A stretch of DNA of 64,000 bases, from positions 1-64,000 of the forward strand of contig JAILFN010000086.1 of assembly GCA_024697545.1 (NCBI GenBank). The letters are read 5' to 3'. Both the position numbers and the translations under genes were made by a program. The DNA is from Ruminococcus sp. (lineage in GTDB: Bacteria > Bacillota > Clostridia > Oscillospirales > Ruminococcaceae). The notes beneath the pieces are model-generated. The model made no database searches. It was given only the letters and a program-made list of their open reading frames with translations, and was not told where the DNA came from. Of the stretch, positions 23,712-32,973 are shown in pieces (within the stretch, counting starts at the first letter, position 1; every line of letters starts with the position of its first letter).

Positions 23712-24851
23712 ATGAAAAAAGTCGCCGTGGTCGTTTGCCCGAATATACGCAATTTCGGAAGCGTTTTGCAGTCCTATGCCACGCAGAAGGCTGTGACAAA
23801 ACTGGGCTACGACAATGAATATATAAAATACCGCAAGACGAAAAAGACAGCTTACAAGTACCTGATACAGCTGCTCATACCCTCTATTATGGCTGAGCGG
23901 TGGTCTTTCTTCAAAAGAAAGCTGTTCCAGCGAAAGAACCGCGAATTCATCAGCCGCCGCAACAAGGCGTTCGATGAGTTTGTTGACAGATATATGACCG
24001 CCTCGCCAAAGTACACGGGCTATGACGAGCTGAAAAAAGCCGCGGGCAGATACAGCATGGCGGTCCTCGGCAGCGATCAGGTATGGAACCCTATCAACAG
24101 CGGCTCGGATTTCTATACCCTCAACTGGCTGAATGCCGACACCAAGCGGGTGGCATACGCGCCCAGCTTCGGCGTTTCCCATGTCCCCGCACTTCTCAGG
24201 AGATCCTACAAAGGATTCCTTGAAAAGTTCGACCACATATCCGTGCGCGAGATAAGGGGGCAGAAGATCGTGAGACAGCTGACGGGCAAGGAAGTACCCG
24301 TCGTGTGCGACCCCACGCTGCTCTTCACCGCCGATGAGTGGGACGACGTTCTGCCAAAGGAGCCTGTCGCAGAGGGCAAATATATCTTCTGCTACTTCCT
24401 CGGCAACAGGGACGAGCCCCGCAAGTGCGTGCTGGAGCTTGCGAAAAAAACAGGTCTGCCCATAGTGATGATGCCCTTCTTCGGCGAGATATCCGAGTAC
24501 GACAACAAGCTGGGGGCAAAGTTCGTTGACAACCCCGACCCTTCGCATTTTGTCAGCGCGATAAGGAACGCCGAATACGTCTGCACCGATTCCTATCACG
24601 GCACGGTGTTCTCGATAATATACCGCAAAAAGGTGCTGGTGTTCAGGAGACACAGCGCCGAAAGCAGCAAGAATACCTTCTCGCGCCTTGAATCACTGCT
24701 ATCCATCGCGGATATGAAAGACCGCATCGTAAACGATGTCTGGGAGGACAGGTTCATAAGCAGCGAGATAAACTACGACGAAGTAACAGCGAACATTGAA
24801 AAGCTGAGGAAGTTTTCCTGGAATTATCTGTCGGAAGCGCTCAGGTCCTGA
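23712..24851 (+). CDS. Polysaccharide pyruvyl transferase family protein
   Basis: A 379-residue member of the polysaccharide pyruvyl transferase family (CsaB/WcaK type), which forms pyruvate ketals on sugars using phosphoenolpyruvate. Characteristic pieces are NIRNFGSVLQSYATQ at the N-terminus, LGSDQVWNP in the middle and CTDSYHGTVFSI near residue 295. Start 23712 is chosen for the AGGAG site 10 nt upstream. It is followed by an FrhB-like Fe-S protein, a pairing often seen in polysaccharide loci. The exact reaction could also be a different transfer; the family is broad. Confidence 0.88.
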   Translation: MKKVAVVVCPNIRNFGSVLQSYATQKAVTKLGYDNEYIKYRKTKKTAYKYLIQLLIPSIMAERWSFFKRKLFQRKNREFISRRNKAFDEFVDRYMTASPKYTGYDELKKAAGRYSMAVLGSDQVWNPINSGSDFYTLNWLNADTKRVAYAPSFGVSHVPALLRRSYKGFLEKFDHISVREIRGQKIVRQLTGKEVPVVCDPTLLFTADEWDDVLPKEPVAEGKYIFCYFLGNRDEPRKCVLELAKKTGLPIVMMPFFGEISEYDNKLGAKFVDNPDPSHFVSAIRNAEYVCTDSYHGTVFSIIYRKKVLVFRRHSAESSKNTFSRLESLLSIADMKDRIVNDVWEDRFISSEINYDEVTANIEKLRKFSWNYLSEALRS

Positions 24852-24877
24852 CAGGAAATAAAGAGCAATTAGGTAAT

Positions 24878-26095
24878 ATGGATATATCAGAACTTGTAAA
24901 AAAAGACTGCTGCGGCTGCTCCGCCTGCATGAACAGCTGCCCGCGGGACTGCATAAAGATGAAGCCTGACAAGGAAGGCTTTCTATACCCCTCGGTGGAT
25001 GAAGATCGGTGCATCGACTGCAAAAAGTGCGAAAGGGTCTGTCCCGTCCTGACAAAAAGGACAGCCGACAACCGCCCGAAGGCTTACATTGTGCGGAACA
25101 AGAACGCAGCCCTCAGAAAAAGCTCGACATCGGGCGGATTCTTTGCGGCGGCTGCCGAATACGTCCTCAGCGAGGGCGGCTGTGTTTTCGGGGTCGGGTT
25201 TGATGAAAACTTCAAGGTCAGGCACGATGTCATAGAAAGCATCGAAGATATAACAAAGTTCAACAGATCGAAGTACGTCCAGAGCGAGACAGGCTTTAGC
25301 TACCGCAGAGTAAAGGAGCTGCTCGAAGGCGGCAGGATGGTGCTGTTTTCCGGCACCCCCTGTCAGGTCGAGGGTCTGCTCGGTTTTCTCGGCAGGGACT
25401 ATGAAAAGCTGTACACGATGGACATAATCTGCAAGGGCGTGCCCTCGCCGAAGTTCTGGAAGAAATACCTCAGCTGGCACGAAGAGAAAAGCGGCAGGGG
25501 CATACGCGAGGTAAGGTTCCGCGAAAAGACATACGGCTACGGCAGCACCACCATGCGCGTGATATACGACGACGGCTCGCAGTACGACGAGCCCTTTGAC
25601 GTTGACCCAATGCTGCAGTTTTACAGCAAGGAGATGATCTCAAGACCCTCCTGCTACAACTGCAAAGCCAAGGGCAAGTACAGGCGCAGCAGCTTTACGG
25701 CGGGCGACTACTGGTACGTCAGCGGCGCTGCTCCGCGAATGGACGACGGCATCGGCGTTTCACAGGTGCTGGTCAACAACGAACACGCGGCGGCGGCGTT
25801 TGAAAAGATGAGGAAATACCTCGACGTTGAAGAGCTTGATTTTGACAGAGACAGCGCGATAAACGGCGGCATGATGGTATCCTCCGCAAAGCCGAGCCCG
25901 CGCAGGGACGAGATGTTTTCAGACCTCGACAAGCTTTCTATGGACGGTCTGCAAAAGAAATACTTCCCTTCCACCTTCAAGCTCAAAAACAGGATAAAAA
26001 GGCAGCTCCGCCCCGTTATGTACAGGACGGGACTGCTGAGGATATACAAAAAACGCATGAGAAAGAAACAGAGCGAAAAAGGCATGAAAGCCTGA
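24878..26095 (+). CDS. FrhB-like iron-sulfur protein of a polysaccharide locus
   Basis: A 405-residue protein with two N-terminal 4Fe-4S motifs (CCGCSACMNSCP near residues 11-22 and CIDCKKCERVCP near 46-57) followed by a coenzyme F420 hydrogenase/dehydrogenase beta-subunit domain: STSGGFFAA, GTPCQVEGL, DIICKGVPSP and KGKYRRSSFTAGDYW. The family contains flavin/F420 reductases; in polysaccharide loci the substrate is unknown. It directly follows the pyruvyl transferase and precedes glycosyltransferases, so a redox step in sugar modification is inferred. Ribosome site is weak. Confidence 0.85.
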   Translation: MDISELVKKDCCGCSACMNSCPRDCIKMKPDKEGFLYPSVDEDRCIDCKKCERVCPVLTKRTADNRPKAYIVRNKNAALRKSSTSGGFFAAAAEYVLSEGGCVFGVGFDENFKVRHDVIESIEDITKFNRSKYVQSETGFSYRRVKELLEGGRMVLFSGTPCQVEGLLGFLGRDYEKLYTMDIICKGVPSPKFWKKYLSWHEEKSGRGIREVRFREKTYGYGSTTMRVIYDDGSQYDEPFDVDPMLQFYSKEMISRPSCYNCKAKGKYRRSSFTAGDYWYVSGAAPRMDDGIGVSQVLVNNEHAAAAFEKMRKYLDVEELDFDRDSAINGGMMVSSAKPSPRRDEMFSDLDKLSMDGLQKKYFPSTFKLKNRIKRQLRPVMYRTGLLRIYKKRMRKKQSEKGMKA

Positions 26096-26122
26096 CGTGC
26101 TTTGTGCGGGGACGAGGTTTCA

Positions 26123-27217
26123 ATGAAGAAAGTATCAGTGTACACAAGGGGCTTTACCCATGCGGCAAGCTACTACAGGGTATTGCAGTATACCGAAAAG
26201 ATAAAGGACGCGGATATCACAAACCGATTCACCGTGACCGACAGGATGTTCCGCAAATATTCGGACGCACCTACTCTTTTCTGCAAGATACAGTATCACC
26301 TGACGATATTTTTCAGGAACTTCATGAACTTTGCCCGCGATATCAAAGCTTCGCCCGATATCGTTGTGATATCACGCGCGGCTGTGCCGAAGGTCTGCGT
26401 ATTCCCGCTCAGCCTTATGTATAAGCGCGTGCTCAAAAACTCCACGGTGATATGGGATTTTGATGATGATATCTTCGGGATAAACGAGATTACAAAAGCC
26501 GAAGCGCGGCTGCTTCAGGAATACTCCGACAGGATAATAGTCACGAGCGATTACCTGAAGAATATGCTGAACGAAGACTGCCAAAGCCGCGTCTCGATGC
26601 TGCCGACCACCGACGGCGATCTTACGATAGATGACAAGGCGGAGTTCAACAGCAGGCGAAAGAGCTTGTACAAAGATGCGATAAACGTTCTGTGGGTGGG
26701 TTCATCATCGGGGCTCAAACACATAAGAAATGTCGTGCCCGCTCTTGATACGGCAGCAAAGACCGTCATGGAGAAAACGGGCAAGAAGCTGACGCTCACC
26801 GTTGTCTGCAATCTTCCCCTTGAGGAAAACACCAAAGACCTTGAGATAAAGAATATACGCTGGGCGAGGGATATCGTGCCAGATATCATGCTCGGCTCAC
26901 ATATCGGCATAATGCCGCTTTTGAATATCAAACGCTCGATGGGCAAGGGCGGGTTCAAGCTCGTTCAGTATATGGCGGTGGGACTTCCCGCCATCGCTTC
27001 GGATGTCGGCTTCAACAGCAACGTGGTAGCCGACGGCGAAACGGGATACCTCATCGACGACAAGGACAGCACCGACGGCTGGGCAGACGCCGTTTTGAAG
27101 CTCTCCCTCGACTACGAGAGCTGGGAAAAGGCAAGCTTGGCTTCGCTTGAAAAGTGGGAAGAAGAGTTCTCTTTTGACAGGAACCTTAGCTTGTGGAAGA
27201 AGCTGCTTACAGAATAA
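26123..27217 (+). CDS. Glycosyltransferase family 4-like protein
   Basis: A 364-residue GT-B protein. The C-terminal donor domain shows NVLWVGSSSGLKH, the IGIMPLLNI stretch, GGFKLVQYMAVGLPAIAS and DGETGYLIDD, which are GT4 features; the N-terminal half is less conserved. The usual E-x7-E is altered to G-G-F-K-L-V-Q-Y, as seen in some GT4 subgroups. Start 26123 is used because GAGG lies just upstream and the protein then opens MKKVSVYTRGF. Part of the polysaccharide operon; donor sugar unknown. Confidence 0.82.
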   Translation: MKKVSVYTRGFTHAASYYRVLQYTEKIKDADITNRFTVTDRMFRKYSDAPTLFCKIQYHLTIFFRNFMNFARDIKASPDIVVISRAAVPKVCVFPLSLMYKRVLKNSTVIWDFDDDIFGINEITKAEARLLQEYSDRIIVTSDYLKNMLNEDCQSRVSMLPTTDGDLTIDDKAEFNSRRKSLYKDAINVLWVGSSSGLKHIRNVVPALDTAAKTVMEKTGKKLTLTVVCNLPLEENTKDLEIKNIRWARDIVPDIMLGSHIGIMPLLNIKRSMGKGGFKLVQYMAVGLPAIASDVGFNSNVVADGETGYLIDDKDSTDGWADAVLKLSLDYESWEKASLASLEKWEEEFSFDRNLSLWKKLLTE

Positions 27218-27244
27218 CGCTCTGAAAAAAGGAGTCACTATAAA

Positions 27245-28408
27245 ATGGATCTGGTTTTTATTCACGACGGACCTTTGTTCTATGACAAAGAAGGAAATTA
27301 CTACGAGTTCGCATACCACGAGCTTTATGAAAGATATTCCTACCTTGCGGACAAGATAACCTTCCTTATCCGCACAAAGCCCGTTGAGGGAAAGACTTTT
27401 ACTCTTGTACCGCCGCAGATAAACGTGATAAGCGTGCCGAATTTCAAGAGCCCGAAAACTATACTCGTGAACAAGCCGAAGGCTGAGCGGATAATAGAAA
27501 AATGCGTTCGGGAAAACGACTTCTTCGTGCTGAGAACGCAGAGCTCTATCGCCCAGATAGCGGTGAAATATATAAGGAAATACAAAAAGCCCTACATAGT
27601 CGAGAGCGTGGGCTGCTCGTGGGACAGTTACTGGAATCACGGTCTGCTCGGAAAAGCGGTCGCACCCTATATGTACTGGAAGACCCGCAGCATAATCTCA
27701 CGCGCGGAATATGTTTACTACGTTACGGGAAAGTTCCTGCAAAGACGCTACCCCACAAAGGGAAAGACTGTCAGCTGCTCGAATGTGGTCATCGACGAGC
27801 CGCAGAAGAAGACCCTCGAAAAGCGGCTTGAAAAGCTCAGGGACTTCGACCCCCGCAAAAAGCTGGTGCTCGGCACCGCGGCGGCACTCGACACCCGATA
27901 CAAGGGTCAGGAGTACGTCATAAAGGCGATAAGCTCGCTGGTCGAAAAGGGCTTTGACGTTGAGTACCGTCTTGCGGGCGGCTACAACGGCACAAAGCAC
28001 GACTACTTCCTCAGAGACTTGGCTAAAGAGCTTGGCGTTTCAGACAGAGTGAAGTTCGTCGGGAACCTCTCTGCGGACAAGATGCCCGAGTATTACGATT
28101 CACTGGATCTGTATATCCAGCCCAGCAAGCAGGAAGGTCTGCCCCGCGCTGTCATTGAAGCGATGAGCCGCGGCTGTCCCGTAATAGGCACGAGTATCGC
28201 GGGGATCCCCGAGCTTATACCGAAGGTCTGTCTCTTCAAAAAGGGCAGCATGGAGGAGGTCGCAAAGGCTGTTGAGAGGGTGCTGAAGACCGACCTTGAA
28301 AAGCTTGCAAAGAGAAACTTTAACAAGTCCTGCGAATTCAGCAGGGACAAGCTTGTTAAAAAGCGCGAGGCGTTTTACGACATCTTCCTCGCCGAGTACG
28401 GAAAATGA
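27245..28408 (+). CDS. Glycosyltransferase family 4
   Basis: A 387-residue GT-B glycosyltransferase with the donor-site block KQEGLPRAVIEAMSRGCPVIGT (E-x-x-x-x-x-x-x-E spacing) and RLAGGYNG, KFVGNLS before it. AAAGGAG lies 10 nt before the ATG. It sits 27 nt after another GT4 in the polysaccharide operon. Donor and linkage cannot be deduced. Confidence 0.9.
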   Translation: MDLVFIHDGPLFYDKEGNYYEFAYHELYERYSYLADKITFLIRTKPVEGKTFTLVPPQINVISVPNFKSPKTILVNKPKAERIIEKCVRENDFFVLRTQSSIAQIAVKYIRKYKKPYIVESVGCSWDSYWNHGLLGKAVAPYMYWKTRSIISRAEYVYYVTGKFLQRRYPTKGKTVSCSNVVIDEPQKKTLEKRLEKLRDFDPRKKLVLGTAAALDTRYKGQEYVIKAISSLVEKGFDVEYRLAGGYNGTKHDYFLRDLAKELGVSDRVKFVGNLSADKMPEYYDSLDLYIQPSKQEGLPRAVIEAMSRGCPVIGTSIAGIPELIPKVCLFKKGSMEEVAKAVERVLKTDLEKLAKRNFNKSCEFSRDKLVKKREAFYDIFLAEYGK

Positions 28409-28429
28409 TATCAAAGGATGGAAAAAGCT

Positions 28430-29248
28430 ATGGAATATGCCGCAGGGATAGTGCTTTATAACCCCGAGATCGGCAGGCTAAGAGAGAACATCTCGGCGAT
28501 CTCACCGCAGGTCGGAAATGTGATAATAATAGACAACGGCTCAAAAAACACCGATGATATCGCAATGCTGCTTGCTGATTACGGGAATATAAGATATATC
28601 AGGAACGCCGAGAACTGCGGTATCGCAAGGGCGCTAAACCAGATCATAGACAAAGCCGAAGAGCTCGGGGCTTCCTGGGTGCTTTCCCTCGATCAGGACA
28701 CCGTCTGCGAGCCCGATATCATTGAAAGATATGCGGGCATGGCAAAACGCGCAAAGGATGACGTTGCCATCATAACTTCAAAATACAAAGACCGCAGCGT
28801 TGAGGTCGATTTCGGCATTTCGGGAGAATATGAAAAGGTAAGCTTCTGCATAACCTCGGGCGCTTTCAACAACATAAGGTGCATCAAGGCAGTCGGCGGC
28901 TTTGATGAAAAGCTTTTTATCGACATGGTCGATTATGACATCTGCTACGCCCTGACACGCGGCGGATACAAGATCGTCAGGATGAACTACACGGGCTTTC
29001 TTCACGAGGTCGGCAGGAGCGTGACCAAAAGATTCCTCGGAAAGCCGATAATTATATTCAACCACTCTCCGCTCAGGAAATATTACTGGGCACGCAACAG
29101 CATCTACCTCAAGCGCAAATACAAGCTGGGGCTCGGTGCCGACAAGCGGGTGATAAACAGGATGATACAGACACTTCTTTATGAGACCGATAAGCTCACA
29201 AAGCTTAAAAGTATGTGTAAAGGCGTAGCTGACGGATATAAAATGTAA
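28430..29248 (+). CDS. Glycosyltransferase family 2, rhamnosyltransferase-like
   Basis: A 272-residue GT-A inverting glycosyltransferase. The start of the fold (AAGIVLYNPEIGRLRENI), IIIDNGS, and the metal-binding LSLDQDT in place of DxD are typical of the RfbF/WbbL-like rhamnosyltransferases; later ITSGAFNN and DMVDYDICYAL fit the same group. Start 28430 is preferred over 28418, whose ribosome site would be too close. With rfbACBD nearby, dTDP-rhamnose as donor is a reasonable inference. Confidence 0.85.
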   Translation: MEYAAGIVLYNPEIGRLRENISAISPQVGNVIIIDNGSKNTDDIAMLLADYGNIRYIRNAENCGIARALNQIIDKAEELGASWVLSLDQDTVCEPDIIERYAGMAKRAKDDVAIITSKYKDRSVEVDFGISGEYEKVSFCITSGAFNNIRCIKAVGGFDEKLFIDMVDYDICYALTRGGYKIVRMNYTGFLHEVGRSVTKRFLGKPIIIFNHSPLRKYYWARNSIYLKRKYKLGLGADKRVINRMIQTLLYETDKLTKLKSMCKGVADGYKM

Positions 29249-29261
29249 AGGGGAGAAACAG

Positions 29262-30224
29262 ATGGCTGCACTGTTAACAGCTGTCGTGCTGAGTTATAAC
29301 CACGCAAAATGGCTGAGAAGATGCCTTGAAAGCATATGCTCGCAAAAGACAGACTTTGAGTTTATCGTGCTTGTACACGATGACTGCTCCACCGACGGCT
29401 CAAAAGCCATCGTTGAAGAATTTGAAAAAAAGTATCCCGATAAGATAAAAACGATTTACCAGAAGGAAAACCAGTACGGTCAGGGCATAAATGCGGTGCA
29501 TAAGTTCGTGATACCTGCCATTAAGACTAAATACTACGCGATATGCGAGGGCGATGATTACTGGTGCGATGACTTAAAGCTTCAGAAGCAGGTCGCTTTC
29601 CTTGAAAGCCACCCCGAATGCAACCTCTGCTTCCACAACGCAAACGTCGTGGACACAGACGGCAGCTTCCTCAAGACCTTCTATCCGCGCAGGATGTGGA
29701 ACGACAAGGCGCTTTACAAACGGCTTGAAGCCCCCGAAGGCGCCGATATCACCGTTGAAGAGCTGATAAGGCTGGACTTCACGCCGACGGCTTCTCTTGT
29801 CGGAAAGACTGAGAACCTCCGCCGCGTGCTCGATCTTTCTACCTCTATGGATCTTGTTGTAAGGCTGCTGTCCGCACACGGCGGGACGGTTCATTACTTC
29901 AACGAGATAATGAGCGCTTACAGAACGAACAATCCGAACTCGGCTGCGGGGTCTATACAGAATTCCCCCGAAAGGCTGAAAAAGAATTTCTACGACCGCC
30001 ATGTCGGTCTGCTCAGAGAATTCGATGAGTATACGGGCAGGCAGTATCACACTGAGATAGAGCATATAATCAAACGCAAGGAGCTTATCTACTATCAGCA
30101 TCTGAACGACCTTAAAGGCATGAAAGCAACTGGCGTTTTCGGCGAGCTTCTTCCTTATGAGAAGATAAAATATGAAGTCAAGGACAAGCTTCCTTTTATT
30201 GTCAGACTTAAAAGAAAAAGATAA
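29262..30224 (+). CDS. Glycosyltransferase family 2
   Basis: A 320-residue GT-A glycosyltransferase: VVLSYNHAKWLRRCLESI, then VHDDCSTDGS and CEGDDYWCDDLKL, the donor/metal site, and NLCFHNANVVD. GGGGAG precedes the ATG by 8 nt. Located between the rhamnosyltransferase-like gene and the polymerase. Specificity unknown. Confidence 0.9.
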   Translation: MAALLTAVVLSYNHAKWLRRCLESICSQKTDFEFIVLVHDDCSTDGSKAIVEEFEKKYPDKIKTIYQKENQYGQGINAVHKFVIPAIKTKYYAICEGDDYWCDDLKLQKQVAFLESHPECNLCFHNANVVDTDGSFLKTFYPRRMWNDKALYKRLEAPEGADITVEELIRLDFTPTASLVGKTENLRRVLDLSTSMDLVVRLLSAHGGTVHYFNEIMSAYRTNNPNSAAGSIQNSPERLKKNFYDRHVGLLREFDEYTGRQYHTEIEHIIKRKELIYYQHLNDLKGMKATGVFGELLPYEKIKYEVKDKLPFIVRLKRKR

Positions 30225-30288
30225 AGTGACCGCCCCTGTCGCAAAAAAACACGGCAGCAAGCAGCGGGTCACGTTTAGGAGCATTTAG

Positions 30289-31443
30289 ATGAGTATTGGT
30301 GAAAGTACTGTATTGTATCTGGTCGTCTTCCTGATAACCTGCTGGTTCACAAATCAGGCAGATAAAAAATTCAGCATGAACAGAACGCGGACAGCTGTCG
30401 CGCTGTCGGTCGCCGCTATATTTGTGCCCTCGCTTCTCGCGGGAATGCGTGCCGATACAGTCGGCAAGGACGTATTGGAATATGCCGTCCGCACCTTTGA
30501 AAACGCGGAGGCTTCATCGACCTTTAAACATTTTGAGACGCTGACGCAGGAGCCGAAAGGTTATATGCTGCTTGCATTTCTCACCTCAAGGCTGTTCAAC
30601 GACTGCGGTTACTTCCTTTTCTTCTCTGAGCTGTTTGTTATCGTTCCTGTTTATATCGTCGCATATATGAACAGGGAAAGATCCCCGATGTGGCTGACTA
30701 TGAGCTGCTATATGTTCCTGTTCTATAACAACTCATTCAACACGATGAAACAGTTCGTATCCTGCTCGTTCATACTTCTCTTCTACTGCCTGTTTGAAGA
30801 AAAGAAATACGTCAAGGCAGCGATATGTGTAGTGATAGCATTCTCGTTCCACTTCTCGGCGCTGTTCGGTCTGGGCTTCATATTACTTGCAAAGGCTATA
30901 AAGAGCAAGGACGACAAGGTCACGAGAGTGATATTTGCAGCGACTTGTCTGCTTATCGCAGTTTATCTTAAAAACATAAGCCAGCTGCTGGTGACCTATT
31001 CGCTGCTTCCCGAAAAATACGTCCGCAACATCGAAGCGGTGTTCGGCAGCGATATGAACGTTTATCTGAAGATCGCAGGCTTCAATATGCACGTTTTCCT
31101 CGAATGGCTGTTCAAGCTGTCTTTTATTGCGATACCTCTTATATTGTATAAAAAGGTAGAAAAGGAAATAGATGAAAACGTCAGGATCATAACCATTCTC
31201 GGAATGGCATTCTACACCTATGTACTCCTGGTGTTCAAGACCGTGTACGGCGGAAGGCTCTCCATCTTCTGCGACTTCTTCCTGCTGCTGCTGCTGCCTA
31301 TGCTGAAAAACGTTTTCAGGAATGAACGTTTCGATCAGAAGGTCGTCGTCAACGGCTTTCTTGTGGGATACATGGGCTTCTACTGGTTCCTGTTCATTAT
31401 GATCTACGGTGTATCGGCATCGAACCATTTCAGTTTCAGATGA
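30289..31443 (+). CDS. EpsG/Wzy-like O-antigen polymerase
   Basis: A 384-residue membrane protein with about ten hydrophobic helices and the EpsG-family pattern: an early periplasmic loop with MRADTVGKDVLEY (the G-x-D-x-x-x-Y style motif), and later FSFHFSALFGLG. Such proteins join lipid-linked repeat units outside the membrane. GGAGC lies before the ATG. Its position between GTs and the flippase supports a Wzy role. A stem GTGACC/GGGTCAC lies in the gap upstream. Confidence 0.85.
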   Translation: MSIGESTVLYLVVFLITCWFTNQADKKFSMNRTRTAVALSVAAIFVPSLLAGMRADTVGKDVLEYAVRTFENAEASSTFKHFETLTQEPKGYMLLAFLTSRLFNDCGYFLFFSELFVIVPVYIVAYMNRERSPMWLTMSCYMFLFYNNSFNTMKQFVSCSFILLFYCLFEEKKYVKAAICVVIAFSFHFSALFGLGFILLAKAIKSKDDKVTRVIFAATCLLIAVYLKNISQLLVTYSLLPEKYVRNIEAVFGSDMNVYLKIAGFNMHVFLEWLFKLSFIAIPLILYKKVEKEIDENVRIITILGMAFYTYVLLVFKTVYGGRLSIFCDFFLLLLLPMLKNVFRNERFDQKVVVNGFLVGYMGFYWFLFIMIYGVSASNHFSFR

Positions 31444-31503
31444 TGATCGGAAGGCAGCTCTTCTCTGCCGCTCTTATATCTTGAAAAAGGGGAAGTAGAT
31501 GAT

Positions 31504-32973
31504 TTGAAAGCAAATTCACAGTCCGAGAAATCGGTAGTAATAAGTTCCTTGGTCTTCAAATTCCTTGAACGCACGGGATATCAGGGGATCGCATTTGTCG
31601 TAAGCCTCGTTATTGCAAGGATATTAGACCCCACGACATACGGTACGGTGGCTCTGCTGACAGTCTTTATAAACGTCTCAACGGTGTTTGTACAGAGCGG
31701 TCTGAACACGGCGCTTATCCAGCGGAAGGATATTACAGAAAACGACTACTCTACCGTTTTCTATGTCAGCCTTTACATTGCTGTCATGATGTATATCATA
31801 CTCTTCATAACAGCTCCGCTCATAGCCCTTTTCTATGAGGTGCCGCAGCTGTGCAAGCTGCTCAGGGTACTGGCACTCGTGCTCATCCCCGGCGCTTTCA
31901 ACTCTATCCAGAACGCAAAAGTCGCGCGGGAGATGCGCTTTAAGGAACTTATGTTCTGCACCACCGGTTCGGTACTCATCTCGGGTACCATCGGCATAGT
32001 TATGGCTTGCTTAGGCTTTGGCGCATGGGCGCTTGTAGCTCAGCAGCTCTCAAACAGGATAGCTATCTGCATACTGCTTCTTACCATAGTTAAGTGGCGG
32101 CCCAAACGTGTGCTTGAATGGGACAGGGCAGAGCTGCTCTTTGCCTTCGGCGGCAAACTGCTGTTCTCGGCTCTGATAGATACGATCTTCCGTGAACTGC
32201 AAAGCCTTGTCATCGGCAAGAAATACAAACGCAAGATGCTTGCATTCTACAACCGCGGAAAGCAGTTCCCCGAAATAATAATCAACAACATAAACGGCTC
32301 GATACAGAGCGTTATGCTGCCTGCGCTTTCAAAGCACAACGGCGACAATGAAAAGATCAAGAGCATGATGAGAAGGTCTATCGTCACGAGCTCATTCCTT
32401 TTGTTCCCCATCTGCATGGGGCTGGCTGTTGTCGCGGAGCCTATGGTGCATCTTCTGCTCACCGATAAATGGCTGCCGTGTGTGCCATATTTGCAGGCTT
32501 ACTGCTTTGCTTACGCCTTCTGGCCTATACACACGGCAAATCTACAGGCGCTCAACGCACAGGGCAGGAGCGATATGTATCTGAAGCTTGAAGTCATAAA
32601 GAAATCATACGGTCTTGCCGTGCTGATATGCACGCTGGTGTTCTTCGACACCCCCCTCGCTATCGTGCTGGGGCAGTGCTTTACCACCCTGCTCTCCTGC
32701 TTCGTAAACGCTTCTCCCAACAAGAAGCTCTTAAACTACGGCTACAAAGAACAGATGCAGGATATACTCCCCTCTCTCGGCATTACAGCTATAATGGGTG
32801 CGCTGGTATACAGCATCACTTTTTTACGATTACACGCGGCTGTTATCCTCGGACTTCAGATAGTGACAGGGATCATAGTATATCCGCTGCTTGCAAAGCT
32901 CTTCAAGCTGGAGTGCTTTGACTATATACTCAACATGGTGAAAAAATTCTTGAAAAGAGGCAAGGCAAATTGA
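31504..32973 (+). CDS. Wzx-type polysaccharide flippase
   Basis: A 489-residue membrane protein of the polysaccharide transport/MOP superfamily with 12-14 hydrophobic segments; the N-terminus FKFLERTGYQGIAFVVSLV and ARILDPTTYG are typical. It flips the lipid-linked repeat unit outward for the polymerase. A TTG start at 31504 is used: the ATG 5 nt upstream runs into a stop after two codons, and GGGGAAG lies upstream. It overlaps the next gene by 4 nt. Confidence 0.92.
   Translation: MKANSQSEKSVVISSLVFKFLERTGYQGIAFVVSLVIARILDPTTYGTVALLTVFINVSTVFVQSGLNTALIQRKDITENDYSTVFYVSLYIAVMMYIILFITAPLIALFYEVPQLCKLLRVLALVLIPGAFNSIQNAKVAREMRFKELMFCTTGSVLISGTIGIVMACLGFGAWALVAQQLSNRIAICILLLTIVKWRPKRVLEWDRAELLFAFGGKLLFSALIDTIFRELQSLVIGKKYKRKMLAFYNRGKQFPEIIINNINGSIQSVMLPALSKHNGDNEKIKSMMRRSIVTSSFLLFPICMGLAVVAEPMVHLLLTDKWLPCVPYLQAYCFAYAFWPIHTANLQALNAQGRSDMYLKLEVIKKSYGLAVLICTLVFFDTPLAIVLGQCFTTLLSCFVNASPNKKLLNYGYKEQMQDILPSLGITAIMGALVYSITFLRLHAAVILGLQIVTGIIVYPLLAKLFKLECFDYILNMVKKFLKRGKAN

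Noticed and set aside
30226-30275. GTGACC/GGGTCAC stem between a GT2 gene and the polymerase gene
   Set aside because: It has no T-run and the loop is long; not strong enough to list as a terminator.
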